64,000 nucleotides of DNA from Streptomyces sp. MJM8645. GTDB taxonomy: Bacteria; Actinomycetota; Actinomycetes; Streptomycetales; Streptomycetaceae. How positions within the stretch are numbered: position 1 is the stretch's first letter; each line of letters opens with the position of its first letter. Both the position numbers and the translations under genes were made by a program. The stretch spans positions 7,241,501 through 7,305,500 of the forward strand of contig NZ_LJJF01000001.1 in assembly GCF_001625365.1 (NCBI RefSeq), in the 5' to 3' direction. The notes below the pieces were generated by a model. That model did not search any database. It had not been told where the DNA came from and was given only the letters and a program-made list of their open reading frames with translations. This document shows, piece after piece, positions 23,900-32,610 of this stretch.

Positions 23900-25284
23900 G
23901 CCCCGTCCTCTCCCTGGCGGCCGGCCAGCTCCGGCGCCGACCGGCCTCCTTCGCCGGGCTGGCGGTGGCGCTGTTCCTGGCGGTGGCGACGGTGACGCTG
24001 TTCGGCTCGCTGGTCGCCGCCCAGGCCACGGCCCCCGTCGCGGTGGCCCGCCGGGCGGTGGCCGGGCCGGGCCTGTTGCTGATCGCGGGGGCGTTCGGTG
24101 AGATCGCCGTCCTGGTCGCGCTGTTCGTGGTGGTCAATGCGCTCGGCTTCACCCTCCGCCAGCAGCACCGCGACCTCGCCCTGCTGCGGACGGTCGCCGC
24201 GACACCCCGTCAGGTGCGTCGGCTGGTGCGGGCCCAGGTCGCGGCGACCATCCTGCTGATAGCCGTGCCCGGCGGCGCGGCGGGCACCCTCGCCGCCCGG
24301 GGCTTCCTCGCCGCGCTCCAACGGCGCGGGCTGGCCGCACCTGGCCTGCGGATCCCCGGAACGCCGGTGCCGATGCTGGTCGCACTGGCGGTGGCGCTGC
24401 TGGTCGGCCTGGCCGCCACCGCCCTCGCCGCCCGACGGATCACCCGGCTCACCCCGGCCGCCGCGCTGACCGCGGACACCTCGGGCCAGCGGCGGGCGGG
24501 CGTGCTGCGGGTGCTGGCCGGGCTGGCCGTCCTGGCGGGCGGGGTGCTGCTGCTGCGGCTCGCCGCCACCAGAGGGGCCGGCGAACTGGACAAGGCGGGG
24601 CAGGCGACGATGCTCGGCTCGCTGGTGCTGCTGATCGCCCTCGCGCTGCTCGGGCCACTCGCCGCACGGGCCGTGGCCGCCGTGCTCGGCGCGCCGGTAC
24701 GGGTGCTGGCCCCCGGGGCGGGCTGGCTCGCCGACGCCAACCTGCGCGGCTACGCGGCCCGGCTCTCCTCGGCCGTGGTGCCGGTCGCGCTCCTGGTCGG
24801 GCTGTCGGGCACCATGTTGATCATGACGAGCACCGCCGAGCACGTGGTCCGTACGACCGGCGCCACGACCAGCGTCACCAAGGCGACGGACGTCTGGCTG
24901 CGCGAGGCGGAACTGGGGATGCTGGTCTGCTTCGCAGCCGTCTCCACCGTCAACACGCTGGTCGCCCTGACGGCCGATCGGTGGCGCGAGTTCGCGCTAC
25001 TGCGCCTGGTCGGCGCGACGAGGCGGCAACTGCTGCGGATGCTGTCCGTCGAGGCGGCCCTCACCACGGCGGTCGGCGTGCTGCTGGGTGCGGCGGTGGC
25101 GGCCGTCGCCACGGGGGCGTTCGCCCGGGCGGTGACGGGGTCGGTGCTGCCGGTGGTACCCGGCGCTGCGTGCGGCTGGGTGGTGGCGGGCGCGGCGGCG
25201 CTGACGGTACCGGGGATCCTGGGCACCGGCCTGCGGGCGATCCGGGGGCGCGCGGTCGAGGCGGTCGGGGGTGAGCGGGGGTGA
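23896..25284 (+). CDS. FtsX-like ABC transporter permease
   Basis: A 462-residue membrane protein with one N-terminal helix and two FtsX-type blocks, each with the hallmark cytoplasmic segment LALLRTVAATPRQVRRLV and FALLRLVGATRRQLLRML. It pairs with the upstream ATPase to make an exporter or mechanotransmission complex, as in resistance to membrane-active compounds. A NarL-type histidine kinase follows about 100 bases later, which suggests the transporter is controlled by that system. Confidence 0.88.
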   Translation: MSPVLSLAAGQLRRRPASFAGLAVALFLAVATVTLFGSLVAAQATAPVAVARRAVAGPGLLLIAGAFGEIAVLVALFVVVNALGFTLRQQHRDLALLRTVAATPRQVRRLVRAQVAATILLIAVPGGAAGTLAARGFLAALQRRGLAAPGLRIPGTPVPMLVALAVALLVGLAATALAARRITRLTPAAALTADTSGQRRAGVLRVLAGLAVLAGGVLLLRLAATRGAGELDKAGQATMLGSLVLLIALALLGPLAARAVAAVLGAPVRVLAPGAGWLADANLRGYAARLSSAVVPVALLVGLSGTMLIMTSTAEHVVRTTGATTSVTKATDVWLREAELGMLVCFAAVSTVNTLVALTADRWREFALLRLVGATRRQLLRMLSVEAALTTAVGVLLGAAVAAVATGAFARAVTGSVLPVVPGAACGWVVAGAAALTVPGILGTGLRAIRGRAVEAVGGERG

Positions 25285-25390
25285 CCGGGGGTGAGCGGGC
25301 CCTTCGCCAGGTGCGGCGGGGTCGGGTCGAAGCCGCCTGGGTGTGTTGTCGAGGCGGTGAGTGCGGTGAGTGGGAGTGGTGAGGTGGACG

Positions 25391-26701
25391 GTGGCTGAGC
25401 GTCGGCGGTATCTGTCGGTGTGCGGTGGCGAATTGGCCTTCGCGCTGCTCGGGCTGCCCATCGGCGTGCTCGGCGGGGTCTACGCCGTGGCCGTGCTCTA
25501 TGCCGGGGCGTTGCTCTCGCTCACCGTGCTCGGGCTGCCGTTCGTGGTGGCCGCCCTGGCCGGGGCGCGCGGGCTGGGCGGGCTGCACCGGCGACTGGTC
25601 GGGCGGCTGCTCGGCGAGCCGGTGCCGGCCCCGGGGGCGCTGCCCCGGCCGTCCGGGGCGATCGCCCGGGGTCGGGCGGTGCTGACCGACCCGGTGGCCT
25701 GGCGGGCACTGCTCTACCTGCTGCTGCGGCTGCCATTGGGGGTGCTCGGCTTCCTGGTCGCGGTCGGATTGCCGCTCAGCTGCGTCTGGTTGGTCGGCTT
25801 CCCGCTGTGGGTGCGCCTGCTGGAGTCCGGGCCAAGGCCGGTCGGCTGGCCGGACGTGGCCGGGGCCCCGGTCGGGCTCGCCGTACTGGCGGTGGTGCCG
25901 GCGGCGCTGCGGGCGGTGAGCGCGGCCAATCGGGGCCTCGCCCGGTTGCTGCTCGGCCCGGTGCGGTCGCAGGAGCGGGTGCGTGAGTTGGAGACCGCCC
26001 GGGCCACCCTGCTCGCCGAGAACACCGACCGGTTGCGCCGTCTCGAACGCGATCTGCACGACGGGACGCAGGCGCAACTGGTCGCGCTCGCCATCACGCT
26101 CTCGCTGGCCGACGACGCCCTCAGCGAGGTCACCGGCGAGGCCGTTGGCGTCGCCCAGCCCGAGCCGACCGGGCCGACCGGCCCGCCCGGCACTCCGGAG
26201 GCCGAGCGCCTGCGCACCCTGGTCGACCGGGCTCGCCGGCAGACCGACGACACCATCGCGGAACTGCGCCGGCTCACCCGGGGCATCCACCCGGTGGCGC
26301 TGGACGGCGGCCTCGCCCAGGCGCTGCCCGGGCTCACCGCCACCGCGCCGGTGCCGGTCACGGTCCGGCTGGATCTGAGGGAGCGGCCGGACGCGGCGAT
26401 CGAGCAGGCCGTCTACTTCTGCGCGGCAGAGTTGCTGACCAACGTCGCCAAGCACAGCGGCGCGGCGGCGGCGGAGCTCACGGCCAGCGCAGCCGACGGG
26501 CGGGTGCGGCTGACGGTGCGCGACGACGGCCGCGGGGGCGCCGCTCCGGGCGGGGGCTCCGGCAGAGGCTCCGGTTCGGGCTCCGGTTCGGGCCTGGCGG
26601 GCCTGGCCGCGCGGCTCGCGGCGGTGGACGGGGTGCTGCGGGTGGACAGCCCGCCGGGCGGGCCGACGACTGTCACCGCCGAACTGCCGAGCAGCCTGTG
26701 A
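25391..26701 (+). CDS. NarL-family sensor histidine kinase
   Basis: A 436-residue protein. The N-terminal half has several membrane helices, paired as in Streptomyces kinases with a short sensor. The phosphorylation site is in LRRLERDLHDGTQAQL (HisKA_3 type). The ATPase domain has a degenerate N box (CAAELLTNVAKHS) and a Gly-rich region lengthened by GSGSGSG. I chose the GTG after GAGGTGG; earlier in-frame GTGs exist. It is convergent with its likely partner regulator. Confidence 0.85.
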   Translation: MAERRRYLSVCGGELAFALLGLPIGVLGGVYAVAVLYAGALLSLTVLGLPFVVAALAGARGLGGLHRRLVGRLLGEPVPAPGALPRPSGAIARGRAVLTDPVAWRALLYLLLRLPLGVLGFLVAVGLPLSCVWLVGFPLWVRLLESGPRPVGWPDVAGAPVGLAVLAVVPAALRAVSAANRGLARLLLGPVRSQERVRELETARATLLAENTDRLRRLERDLHDGTQAQLVALAITLSLADDALSEVTGEAVGVAQPEPTGPTGPPGTPEAERLRTLVDRARRQTDDTIAELRRLTRGIHPVALDGGLAQALPGLTATAPVPVTVRLDLRERPDAAIEQAVYFCAAELLTNVAKHSGAAAAELTASAADGRVRLTVRDDGRGGAAPGGGSGRGSGSGSGSGLAGLAARLAAVDGVLRVDSPPGGPTTVTAELPSSL

Positions 26702-26745
26702 CGGGTGCCCGCGGCGGGGCCGTCCACGGAACCGCTGCTCCCGGC

Positions 26746-27411
26746 TCAGCCGCCGTTCTCGGAGAGGTAGGTGAGGACGGCTTTCACCCGCCGGTTGTCG
26801 GCTTCGGTCGCCGGCAGGTCGAACTTGGCGAAGACGGCGGCGACGTGCTTCTCCACCGCCCGCTCCGAGACCACGAGCAGCCCGGCGATCGAGCGGTTGG
26901 AGTGACCCTGCGCCATCAGCTCCAGCACCTCCCGTTCGCGCGGGGTGAGCGCGTCGACGCGGCTGCGCCGCCCGCCGTGCATCAGGCCGTTGACGATCTC
27001 CGGGTCGAGCGCCGTGCCGCCGGCCGCGACCCGCTGCAGCGCGTCCACGAACTCCGAGGTGCGGGCCACGCGTTCCTTGAGCAGATAGCCGACGCCGGCG
27101 GCGCCACCTGCGAGCAGCCGGGCCGCCCAGGCGGTCTCGACGTGCTGGGAGAAGACCAGGATGCCGACCCCGGGCGAGGTGGAGCGGAGCTCGACGGCGG
27201 CGCGGATGCCCTCGTCGGTGTGGCTGGGCGGCATCCGGATGTCGACCACGGCCACATCGGGCCGGTGCTCGGCGACGGCGGCGACGAGTTCGGGGGCCGT
27301 TCCGGCGGTGGCGACCACGGCGCACCCGCGCGCGGTGAGGAGTTCGACCATGCCGTCCCGGAGGATCACCGAGTCCTCGGCGAGGACGACGCGGAGCTGC
27401 TTCTCGATCAT
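26746..27411 (-). CDS. NarL/LuxR-type response regulator
   Basis: A 221-residue regulator. The receiver domain (1-125) has the acidic pair AEDS, phospho-acceptor Asp in VVDIRMPP and Lys in LLKERV. The C-terminal LuxR helix-turn-helix is LTPREREVLELMAQGHSNRSI followed by SERAVEKHVAAVFAKF. It lies tail to tail with the histidine kinase, which is unusual for a cognate pair but still the best pairing. Its likely target is the adjacent ABC exporter. Confidence 0.9.
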   Translation of the reverse strand: MIEKQLRVVLAEDSVILRDGMVELLTARGCAVVATAGTAPELVAAVAEHRPDVAVVDIRMPPSHTDEGIRAAVELRSTSPGVGILVFSQHVETAWAARLLAGGAAGVGYLLKERVARTSEFVDALQRVAAGGTALDPEIVNGLMHGGRRSRVDALTPREREVLELMAQGHSNRSIAGLLVVSERAVEKHVAAVFAKFDLPATEADNRRVKAVLTYLSENGG

Positions 27412-27576
27412 GTCGCCATTATCGGTGGCGGCCGGGTCACCGCCACCGCCACCGCCACACCACCGTCATCGTCACCGGACCGGTCATACTGCCGCTCGCC
27501 CTGCCCTGCCCCGCCCTGCCCGGCCGCTCGCTGCGCCGGGCGTCGGCCCTGTCATCAAAAGGATTCTGACAATCCG

Positions 27577-28107
27577 TCAGTTGCCCTTCCCCTGCTGCCC
27601 ACGCCAGGCGTGGATGCCGGGGGCGACCTCGACCACCTCGAACGGGTAGGCGTCCCGGACGAGTTTGAGCAGGGCGCGCTGCTCGTCCAGCCAGCCGGGG
27701 GCGGGGGACAGGACGACCCGGAGGGTGACTCCGGAGTCCTCGGCGTCGGAGACGGTCACCCAGAGGCCGCCGGGCCGCCCCGGCTCGATCCGCAGCTCCG
27801 GGCCGTGCTCCTCGTCCAGCCAGCGCACTGCCTCGCGCCGCGCCAACCGTTCCAGGGCGGTTTCCCACTGCTGGAGCTGACGCTCCGTCACCAGCGTGAC
27901 GAACTGCCCGCGGGCCGAGTCGGCGGTGACGGTGATCTCGCAGTCCAGCCAGTCGTGGCCGAGCAGGGAGCCCGGTGCGTGTCGCCCCAGCACCCGCACC
28001 CGTACGCTCCGGCCACCGGTGCGCCCCTCGTGCCCGGTGGCGTCGTCGGTGCCGGGGCGGTCCGTCAGTCTGATCAACTCGTTCTGGTGCGAAGCGACTT
28101 CACGCAC
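27577..28107 (-). CDS. hypothetical protein, 176 aa (possibly DUF5959)
   Basis: A 176-residue cytoplasmic protein with strands LLGHDWLDCEITVTADSARG and LWVTVSDAEDSGVTLRVVLS and a Trp-rich middle (LQQWETALERL..AVRWLDEE). Its layout resembles small Streptomyces proteins catalogued as DUF5959, but this is from memory and weak. No motif gives a function. It lies between the response regulator and the butyrolactone synthase gene on the same strand, separated from the latter by a terminator hairpin. Confidence 0.55.
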   Translation of the reverse strand: MREVASHQNELIRLTDRPGTDDATGHEGRTGGRSVRVRVLGRHAPGSLLGHDWLDCEITVTADSARGQFVTLVTERQLQQWETALERLARREAVRWLDEEHGPELRIEPGRPGGLWVTVSDAEDSGVTLRVVLSPAPGWLDEQRALLKLVRDAYPFEVVEVAPGIHAWRGQQGKGN

Positions 28108-28205
28108 GGTGTACTCCCGGTCACTGCGAATCCAAGGGCTGACATCCTCGCGCAGGTGTTCGTCCGGTGCCAGTCCGTGGGAGGGGTTCGTCTCCGACGT
28201 GCCGA

Positions 28206-28238
28206 CGGCCCGCCCGACCGTGGAGGTCGGGCGGGCCG
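28206..28238 (-). terminator. terminator-like hairpin after afsA-like gene
   Basis: Perfect 14-bp arms (CGGCCCGCCCGACC and complement) enclose a 5-nt loop about 135 bases beyond the afsA-like stop. The bases between carry imperfect repeats of CTGGTC and CCGGTCAGCGCC (28260-28385). Confidence 0.65.
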
Positions 28239-28372
28239 GGTGGGGCGGTGGGCGGCCGGCGGTCCGTGCTGGTCAGGGCTGGTCCGCGCTGGTCGGAACT
28301 GGTCGGGGCCGGCGCGGGTCGACGGGGGCCCGTGAGTGCCGGTCAGCGCCCGTCAGCGCCCGGCAGTGCCGG

Positions 28373-29377
28373 TCACCGCTGGTCGGCGTGGCCGGTCAGG
28401 ACGGTGGTGAAGATCGGCTCGCCGTTCTGGTGGCCGGTGACGGTGGTGGTGAGGGCGTCCGGGTCGTCACCGGGGGTGTGCCGGGCGGTGATCGTGGTGG
28501 CGGCGTCGTGCTCGGCGTACCGGTGGTAGGTGGTCGAGGCGGAGGCGGGGATGACGGTGGCCGGTGAGACGAGCGCGTTGGTGGCCTGGCGGGCGGCCTC
28601 CAGCAGGACCATGCCGGGGACGTGGTCGTTGGCGTGGTCGAAGAGGATCGGGTGCCAGGGATCGGGGGTGAGGTGCCAGGTCCCGGGTGCGTCGGCCGGG
28701 GTCAGGACGACGTCGCAGGGGCGGATCCGGCCCACTCGGCCCGGGGCCAGCGGCTCGCCGGAGACGGCGGGCGCCGGGTCGGCCTCGCGGCGGGCCCCGC
28801 GTAGCCGCCGGTAGGTGGAGTCCGGCACGGTGGTGAACCGGGTGTGTCCGGTGGCGGTGAGGTGGGCGCCGCGTCGGATGACGGCGCTGAGGGTGAAGTC
28901 GATGGTGGTGCCGCTCCGGCGCGGCTGCGGGACGAGTCTGGCCTCGATGCTGAGGTCGGTGGGCGCCGCGCCGATGAGCAGTTGGCGGGGGCGGGTGGTG
29001 TAGTCGAGGTTCCACATCATGAACTTGTGGTCGAGCGGGACGCCGAACCGGGTGTGCGCGAGGTAGAGCCCGGCTTGGCGGATCGTTTCAGCGGTCTGGA
29101 TCGGGTCGTGCCGGGTTCCGTCGGGGGTGGTGAAGAAGGTGTGGGCGCGCGGCCACTGCGCGGTGACGGCGAAGGTCGTCTCGTTCAGCTGCTCGCTGCC
29201 GGTGAGGAAGACCTCGGCGTGGCAGGCCCGGTGGACGTACTCCTTGGCAACGGTGCTGGTCAGGCGCGGTGCCGGTCCGGTCGGCACGGACGGCCCGGCG
29301 GTGCGGCCGGGGGTGGTGCCGTGGTTCGCGCCGGCGGCGCGGGAGATGGCGGGGGCGCGGTAGGCAAGCAGGGTCAT
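28373..29377 (-). CDS. AfsA/ScbA-family gamma-butyrolactone biosynthesis protein
   Basis: A 334-residue protein, the usual AfsA size, starting at an ATG seven bases after GGAG. It has two hot-dog-like AfsA repeats. The residues shown to be essential in ScbA fall at E97 (QTAETIRQAG), E260 and R263 (GMVLLEAARQA). AfsA joins a beta-keto acyl-ACP to dihydroxyacetone phosphate, the first step to A-factor-type hormones. Its receptor gene is divergent, the standard arrangement, and an autoregulatory-element-like site lies 52 bases before the start, so feedback control by the receptor is expected. Confidence 0.92.
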   Translation of the reverse strand: MTLLAYRAPAISRAAGANHGTTPGRTAGPSVPTGPAPRLTSTVAKEYVHRACHAEVFLTGSEQLNETTFAVTAQWPRAHTFFTTPDGTRHDPIQTAETIRQAGLYLAHTRFGVPLDHKFMMWNLDYTTRPRQLLIGAAPTDLSIEARLVPQPRRSGTTIDFTLSAVIRRGAHLTATGHTRFTTVPDSTYRRLRGARREADPAPAVSGEPLAPGRVGRIRPCDVVLTPADAPGTWHLTPDPWHPILFDHANDHVPGMVLLEAARQATNALVSPATVIPASASTTYHRYAEHDAATTITARHTPGDDPDALTTTVTGHQNGEPIFTTVLTGHADQR

Positions 29378-29428
29378 GGGAGCGCTCCGGAAGGCCGTGG
29401 CGGGCGGGGTGGGCTGCTCAGGGCTCGT

Positions 29429-29455
29429 AAGATACGTACCTTCCGGTTTGGTTTT
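29429..29455. promoter_or_regulatory. ARE-like site A (before afsA-like gene)
   Basis: The sequence contains AGATACGTACC, two bases, then CCGGTTTGGTTTT. It matches the autoregulatory element of butyrolactone receptors, such as the BarA site AGATACATACC-AA-CCGGTT, at nearly every fixed position. Confidence 0.75.
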
Positions 29456-29784
29456 CAAGGAGCCCGAACGAAGGTTCGTTGGCGGCCGAGCGTGGTCGGG
29501 TGGTCGCTCCAGGTGCCGTGTGATGGCCGTCCGGGTGGACCGAGCCTGGGGTGGATGCCGCCTGGCCTGCAAAGGAATCCCCAAAAGTGGGATGACAGGT
29601 GCATTATCACAGCGGGCCGTTTTCGGTGGGATGCGGCCAGAAGTGGGGAGCCGGATTCCGGCTCTGTCGGCTGGGGGAGGGGTGGCGGTCGCTTTCCCGC
29701 CCTGTGCCGTCCACGCGGTTTTCCTTCGCTCGAAGGCGGGTGCATGCGACCTGGGGAGGAGGGATCGCCGGTTGACCGGCGGGT

Positions 29785-29810
29785 AAGATACAGGGTGTTT
29801 GGTTTTGTTT
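29785..29810. promoter_or_regulatory. ARE-like site B (before receptor gene)
   Basis: AAGATAC then GTTTGGTTTTGTTTG, spaced by five bases, resembles site A in the same orientation but lacks the central CCGG. TAAGAT (29784-29789) may be the -10 of the receptor promoter, so a bound receptor would block transcription. Confidence 0.55.
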
Positions 29811-29838
29811 GCCGAGCGGTTCAGGCGGGGTGGTTGCG

Positions 29839-30492
29839 GTGGTGCGGCAGGAGCGGGCGATCCGGACGCGTCGGCTGATCCTGGAGGCGGCGGCCTCGGT
29901 CTTCGACGAGCACGGGTACGAGGGGGCGACGATCGGCGAGGTGGTCGCCCGCGCGGGTGTGACCCGGGGCGCGGTGTACTTCCACTTCGCGTCGAAGCGG
30001 GAGCTCGCGCAGGGCGTCGTGGAGGAGCAGTTCGGTCGGGACGAGATCCCCGAACGGCATTGCAAGCTCCAGGAGTTCGTCGACCTGGGGATGGTCGTCG
30101 CGCATCTCATGCCGCGTGACCCGCTGCTGAGCGCGGGCGCGCGGCTCTCGCTCGGCCAGGACGTGTTCGGCGACCTCGGCGGCGGCGCGATCCCCGGTTG
30201 GATCGCCCGGCTGGAGGCGGTGCTGACGGCGGCCGGCGAGCGGGGCGAGCTGCTGCCGCACGTGCTGCCGGCCGAGACGGCGTGGCTGGTGACGGGTGCC
30301 TGGACGGGCGTGCAGATCCAGTCCCAGAAGATGTCCGGCCGGGCGGATCTGGAGCGCCGGGTGGCCGTGCTGTACCGGCACGTGATGCCGAGCATCACCG
30401 TCCCCGGGGTGCTGGCCACGCTGGACCTGGGCTCGGACCGTGGTGAGCGGGTGGTGGCCGAGCTGGCGGCGGCCCGTGCGGGCGGGGTCTGA
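29839..30492 (+). CDS. ScbR/ArpA-like gamma-butyrolactone receptor (TetR family)
   Basis: A 217-residue TetR-type repressor. The N terminus RQERAIRTRRLILEAA aligns with ScbR/ArpA, and the recognition helix region IGEVVARAGVTRGAVYFHF is close to that of butyrolactone receptors. The C-terminal domain has the conserved Trp in AETAWLVTGAWTGVQ, used for ligand binding. Without hormone it would repress ARE-bearing promoters. The GTG at 29839 is eight bases after AGGCGGGG; the GTG at 29842 is equally possible. Confidence 0.9.
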   Translation: MVRQERAIRTRRLILEAAASVFDEHGYEGATIGEVVARAGVTRGAVYFHFASKRELAQGVVEEQFGRDEIPERHCKLQEFVDLGMVVAHLMPRDPLLSAGARLSLGQDVFGDLGGGAIPGWIARLEAVLTAAGERGELLPHVLPAETAWLVTGAWTGVQIQSQKMSGRADLERRVAVLYRHVMPSITVPGVLATLDLGSDRGERVVAELAAARAGGV

Positions 30493-30579
30493 GAGTGTGC
30501 GTCCGGGGTTGACGCGGCGGCGCTCGCGGCGGCGGTCATTCCGGTTGGTCGAAGCAGTCCGGAGCTCGATTGTCCGTTC

Positions 30580-30606
30580 AAAAACAAACAGCTCGTTCGG
30601 TTTTGT
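30580..30606. promoter_or_regulatory. ARE-like site C (before SARP gene)
   Basis: AAAAACAAACAG followed by CTCGTTCGGTTTTGT gives the outer A/T-rich and CGGTTT features of an ARE. It ends one base before the -35 of the SARP promoter. Confidence 0.6.
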
Positions 30607-30607
30607 A

Positions 30608-30636
30608 TTGACAAACCGTCCGTCCTGTTTTTGGAT
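30608..30636 (+). promoter_or_regulatory. promoter of SARP gene
   Basis: TTGACA (30608-30613), a 17-nt spacer and TTGGAT (30631-30636) make one of the best vegetative promoters in the window. The start point would be near 30643, leaving an 85-nt leader. Confidence 0.65.
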
Positions 30637-30727
30637 GAGCACCCGGTGCTCGGCTGTGCGGTAGCCGTAGCACCGGCCGGCCGGTGGCCGTCGGGGTCGC
30701 CGATCCGTCTGGATTGGGGTGGACGTC

Positions 30728-31609
30728 ATGGAGATCCGGGTGTTAGGGGCCTTGGGGGTCCAGGTGTGCGGGGTGTCGGTGGTGCCCTCGGCGCCGAAAC
30801 CACGGCAAGTGCTCGCCCTGCTGGCCCTGCGCGCCGACCAGGTCATCTCGGCGGGCGTCCTCGCCGAGGAACTGTGGTCCGGCCATCCGCCGCACAGCGC
30901 GCGCACCACCGTCCAGACCTACGTCCTCCAACTGCGCGACCTCATCGACCGGGCGCTCGCCCACCGCGATGACGCCGGGGGAGCGTGCGGAGCCAAGGAC
31001 GTCCTGGTGACCTCGCCCGGCGGCTACCGGCTCGACAGCGGCGGCGGACTGGTCGACCTCCAGGAGTTCGACCGCCTCGCGGGCCTCGGCTACCGGGCCA
31101 TGGACGGCGGCGACTTCCCGCTCGCCGCCCGCCAGTTGGGCGAGGCGCTCGGCCTGTGGCGCGGTCCGGCCTTCGCCGACATCCCGCTCGGCGGTCAACT
31201 CGCCGTCGAGGCCAAGCGGTTGGAGGAGACCCGGCTCTGCGCCCTGGACCAGCGGATCGAGGCCGACCTGCGGCTGGGCCGCCACCGCGTCCTGCTCGCC
31301 GAACTCACCGTCCTGGTCGACCGCTACCGCACCCACGAGAGCCTGCACGGCCAGTACATGATCGCCCTGCACCGCTCCGGCCGACGGGGCGAGGCCCTGG
31401 AGGCCTACCAGCGCCTGCGCAACACCCTGGTACGGGAGTTGGGCATGGAACCCTCGGCCGGACTGCGACGGCTCCAGCGCTCCATCCTGCTCGCCGACCC
31501 CGATCGCCCCGAGCCCGACCGCGCCGCCGGCCCCGCCACCCCCGCCGGCCCCGCCACCCCCGCCGACCGGACCCCGCCCCGCACCACCCGGCTCACCCGG
31601 GTCGGCTGA
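30728..31609 (+). CDS. SARP-family transcriptional activator
   Basis: A 293-residue regulator starting MEIRVLGALGVQV after GGGGTGG. Residues 1-95 are the OmpR-like DNA-binding domain (LALRADQVISAGVLAEELW, TVQTYVLQLRDL). Residues 105-260 are the bacterial transcriptional activation domain (LQEFDRLAG, GQYMIALHRSGRRGEALEAYQRLR). A tail with PATPAGPATPAD repeats ends the protein. SARPs bind heptamer repeats near -35 and switch on antibiotic clusters. With a butyrolactone receptor site at its promoter, it is the likely link from hormone to the NRPS genes; that target is inferred. Confidence 0.93.
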   Translation: MEIRVLGALGVQVCGVSVVPSAPKPRQVLALLALRADQVISAGVLAEELWSGHPPHSARTTVQTYVLQLRDLIDRALAHRDDAGGACGAKDVLVTSPGGYRLDSGGGLVDLQEFDRLAGLGYRAMDGGDFPLAARQLGEALGLWRGPAFADIPLGGQLAVEAKRLEETRLCALDQRIEADLRLGRHRVLLAELTVLVDRYRTHESLHGQYMIALHRSGRRGEALEAYQRLRNTLVRELGMEPSAGLRRLQRSILLADPDRPEPDRAAGPATPAGPATPADRTPPRTTRLTRVG

Positions 31610-31647
31610 GCCCACGGCGGCGGCCCGCCGCATCGCTGACGAAGACC

Positions 31648-31845
31648 CTAGGGCGTGTTTCATCATTCGCGTCGGATCAGCGCGCGGCGGTGGGCGCCCG
31701 GCTGGGCGTGCCGGCGAAGCGTCCTCGTACTGGGTGTACTTGGACGTTTCGCCGGTGCGGTCAGGCGGGATGCCTGGGGGCACCTCCCAGCCGCCAGGCT
31801 GGGGGAGCGTCGCGCGCCCGGCGGGAATGATGAAACACGCCCTAG
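31648..31845. mobile_element. MITE-like element, 198 bp with 21-bp terminal inverted repeats
   Basis: The ends are perfect inverted repeats: CTAGGGCGTGTTTC.. at 31648 and its complement ending ..GAAACACGCCCTAG at 31845, 21 bases each including CTAG. CTAG target duplication is typical of some IS5-group elements. The interior has no transposase but can fold strongly (GGCGAAGCGTCC/GGACGTTTCGCC and CCTCCCAGC/GCTGGGGGAG). It lies between the SARP and MerR genes. The duplicated CTAG at its right end supplies the TAG stop of the MerR gene. Confidence 0.8.
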
Positions 31846-32600
31846 ATCTGCTCCGGCCGGGGGCGGCCGGTCAGGCCGAGGTAGTGGCCGAGCCGGGCGG
31901 CCGCGTCGAGCATGGCCAGGCCCTGGGCGGTGAGCCTGCGCTGCCAGCCGTCGAGGGCGTCGGCCAGGGAGGCCGTGCCGCCGGCCGTCCGCACCTGTCG
32001 GAGCACGGTGGCGATGTGGTCCAGCGGGTAGCCGCCGCGCCGGAGCAGGTGGGCGAGTTCGGCGTCGCGGATGTCGTCGGCGCGGAAGACGCGGTGTCCG
32101 GTGGCCTGGTCCCGGGCGGGGGCGAGGATGCCCGCGCCCTCCCAGTTGCGCACGGTCGCCGGGGTGACGCCGAGCCGGTGGGCGAGTTCGCCGATGCTCA
32201 GGACGGCACCGTCCACCGCGGGCTCCGCCGACGGGCCCGCCGCAAGATCCGCTGCAATGTCCCGCGCCGCGTCGGGCCGCGCCGCAAGGTGGTGCACGGC
32301 CTTCCGCACCGCGTCCAGGGTGTCCCGGTCGCGGAGCAGTTGGCCGTGCCCGCGGTCGATGGCCGTCAGGGCGTCGTCGAGCCCGCCCCGGTGGAGCGCG
32401 GTCATGATCCGGCCGCCGGTCGCGTGGCCGTACGCCGCGACGAGGGAGCGGTAGGCGTCGAGCGCGGCCGCGTGCACCTCGGTGTAGATCCGGTAGCCGC
32501 TGGCGGTGCGTTCGGCGGGCGGGAGGAAGCCGTCCCGTTCGTAGTTGCGTACGGCCTGGGCCGAGAGGCCGTGCCCGCGGGCGAGGTCGGAGGGGCGCAT
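31842..32600 (-). CDS. MerR-family regulator with two MerR-type HTH domains
   Basis: A 252-residue protein. Residues 1-70 are a MerR helix-turn-helix (RPSDLARGHGLSAQAVRNYE, then DGFLPPAERTASGYRIY). After a helical linker a second MerR domain begins near residue 135 (LSIGELAHRLGVTPATVRNWE, then GAGILAPARDQATGHRVF), followed by a short helical tail. Doubling of the domain is rare. Its TAG stop lies in the terminal repeat of the MITE. It is divergent from the erythromycin-esterase homologue, which it probably controls. The ATG was preferred over a GTG three codons upstream. Confidence 0.85.
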   Translation of the reverse strand: MRPSDLARGHGLSAQAVRNYERDGFLPPAERTASGYRIYTEVHAAALDAYRSLVAAYGHATGGRIMTALHRGGLDDALTAIDRGHGQLLRDRDTLDAVRKAVHHLAARPDAARDIAADLAAGPSAEPAVDGAVLSIGELAHRLGVTPATVRNWEGAGILAPARDQATGHRVFRADDIRDAELAHLLRRGGYPLDHIATVLRQVRTAGGTASLADALDGWQRRLTAQGLAMLDAAARLGHYLGLTGRPRPEQI

Positions 32601-32610
32601 GGTGGTCACC

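Larger units (their letters stand above)
29378..29838. other. divergent regulatory region of butyrolactone system
   Basis: About 460 bases between the AfsA-like and receptor genes. It carries two ARE-like sites (29429-29455 and 29785-29810). The 330 bases between them hold no gene I can support, only short purine-rich stretches and a CGAAC/GTTCG dyad. The size is large for such a pair. Confidence 0.6.

Noticed and set aside
26746-27411. Response regulator treated as part of a single operon with the histidine kinase
   Set aside because: It is on the opposite strand, convergent; pairing is likely but the two cannot be one transcript.
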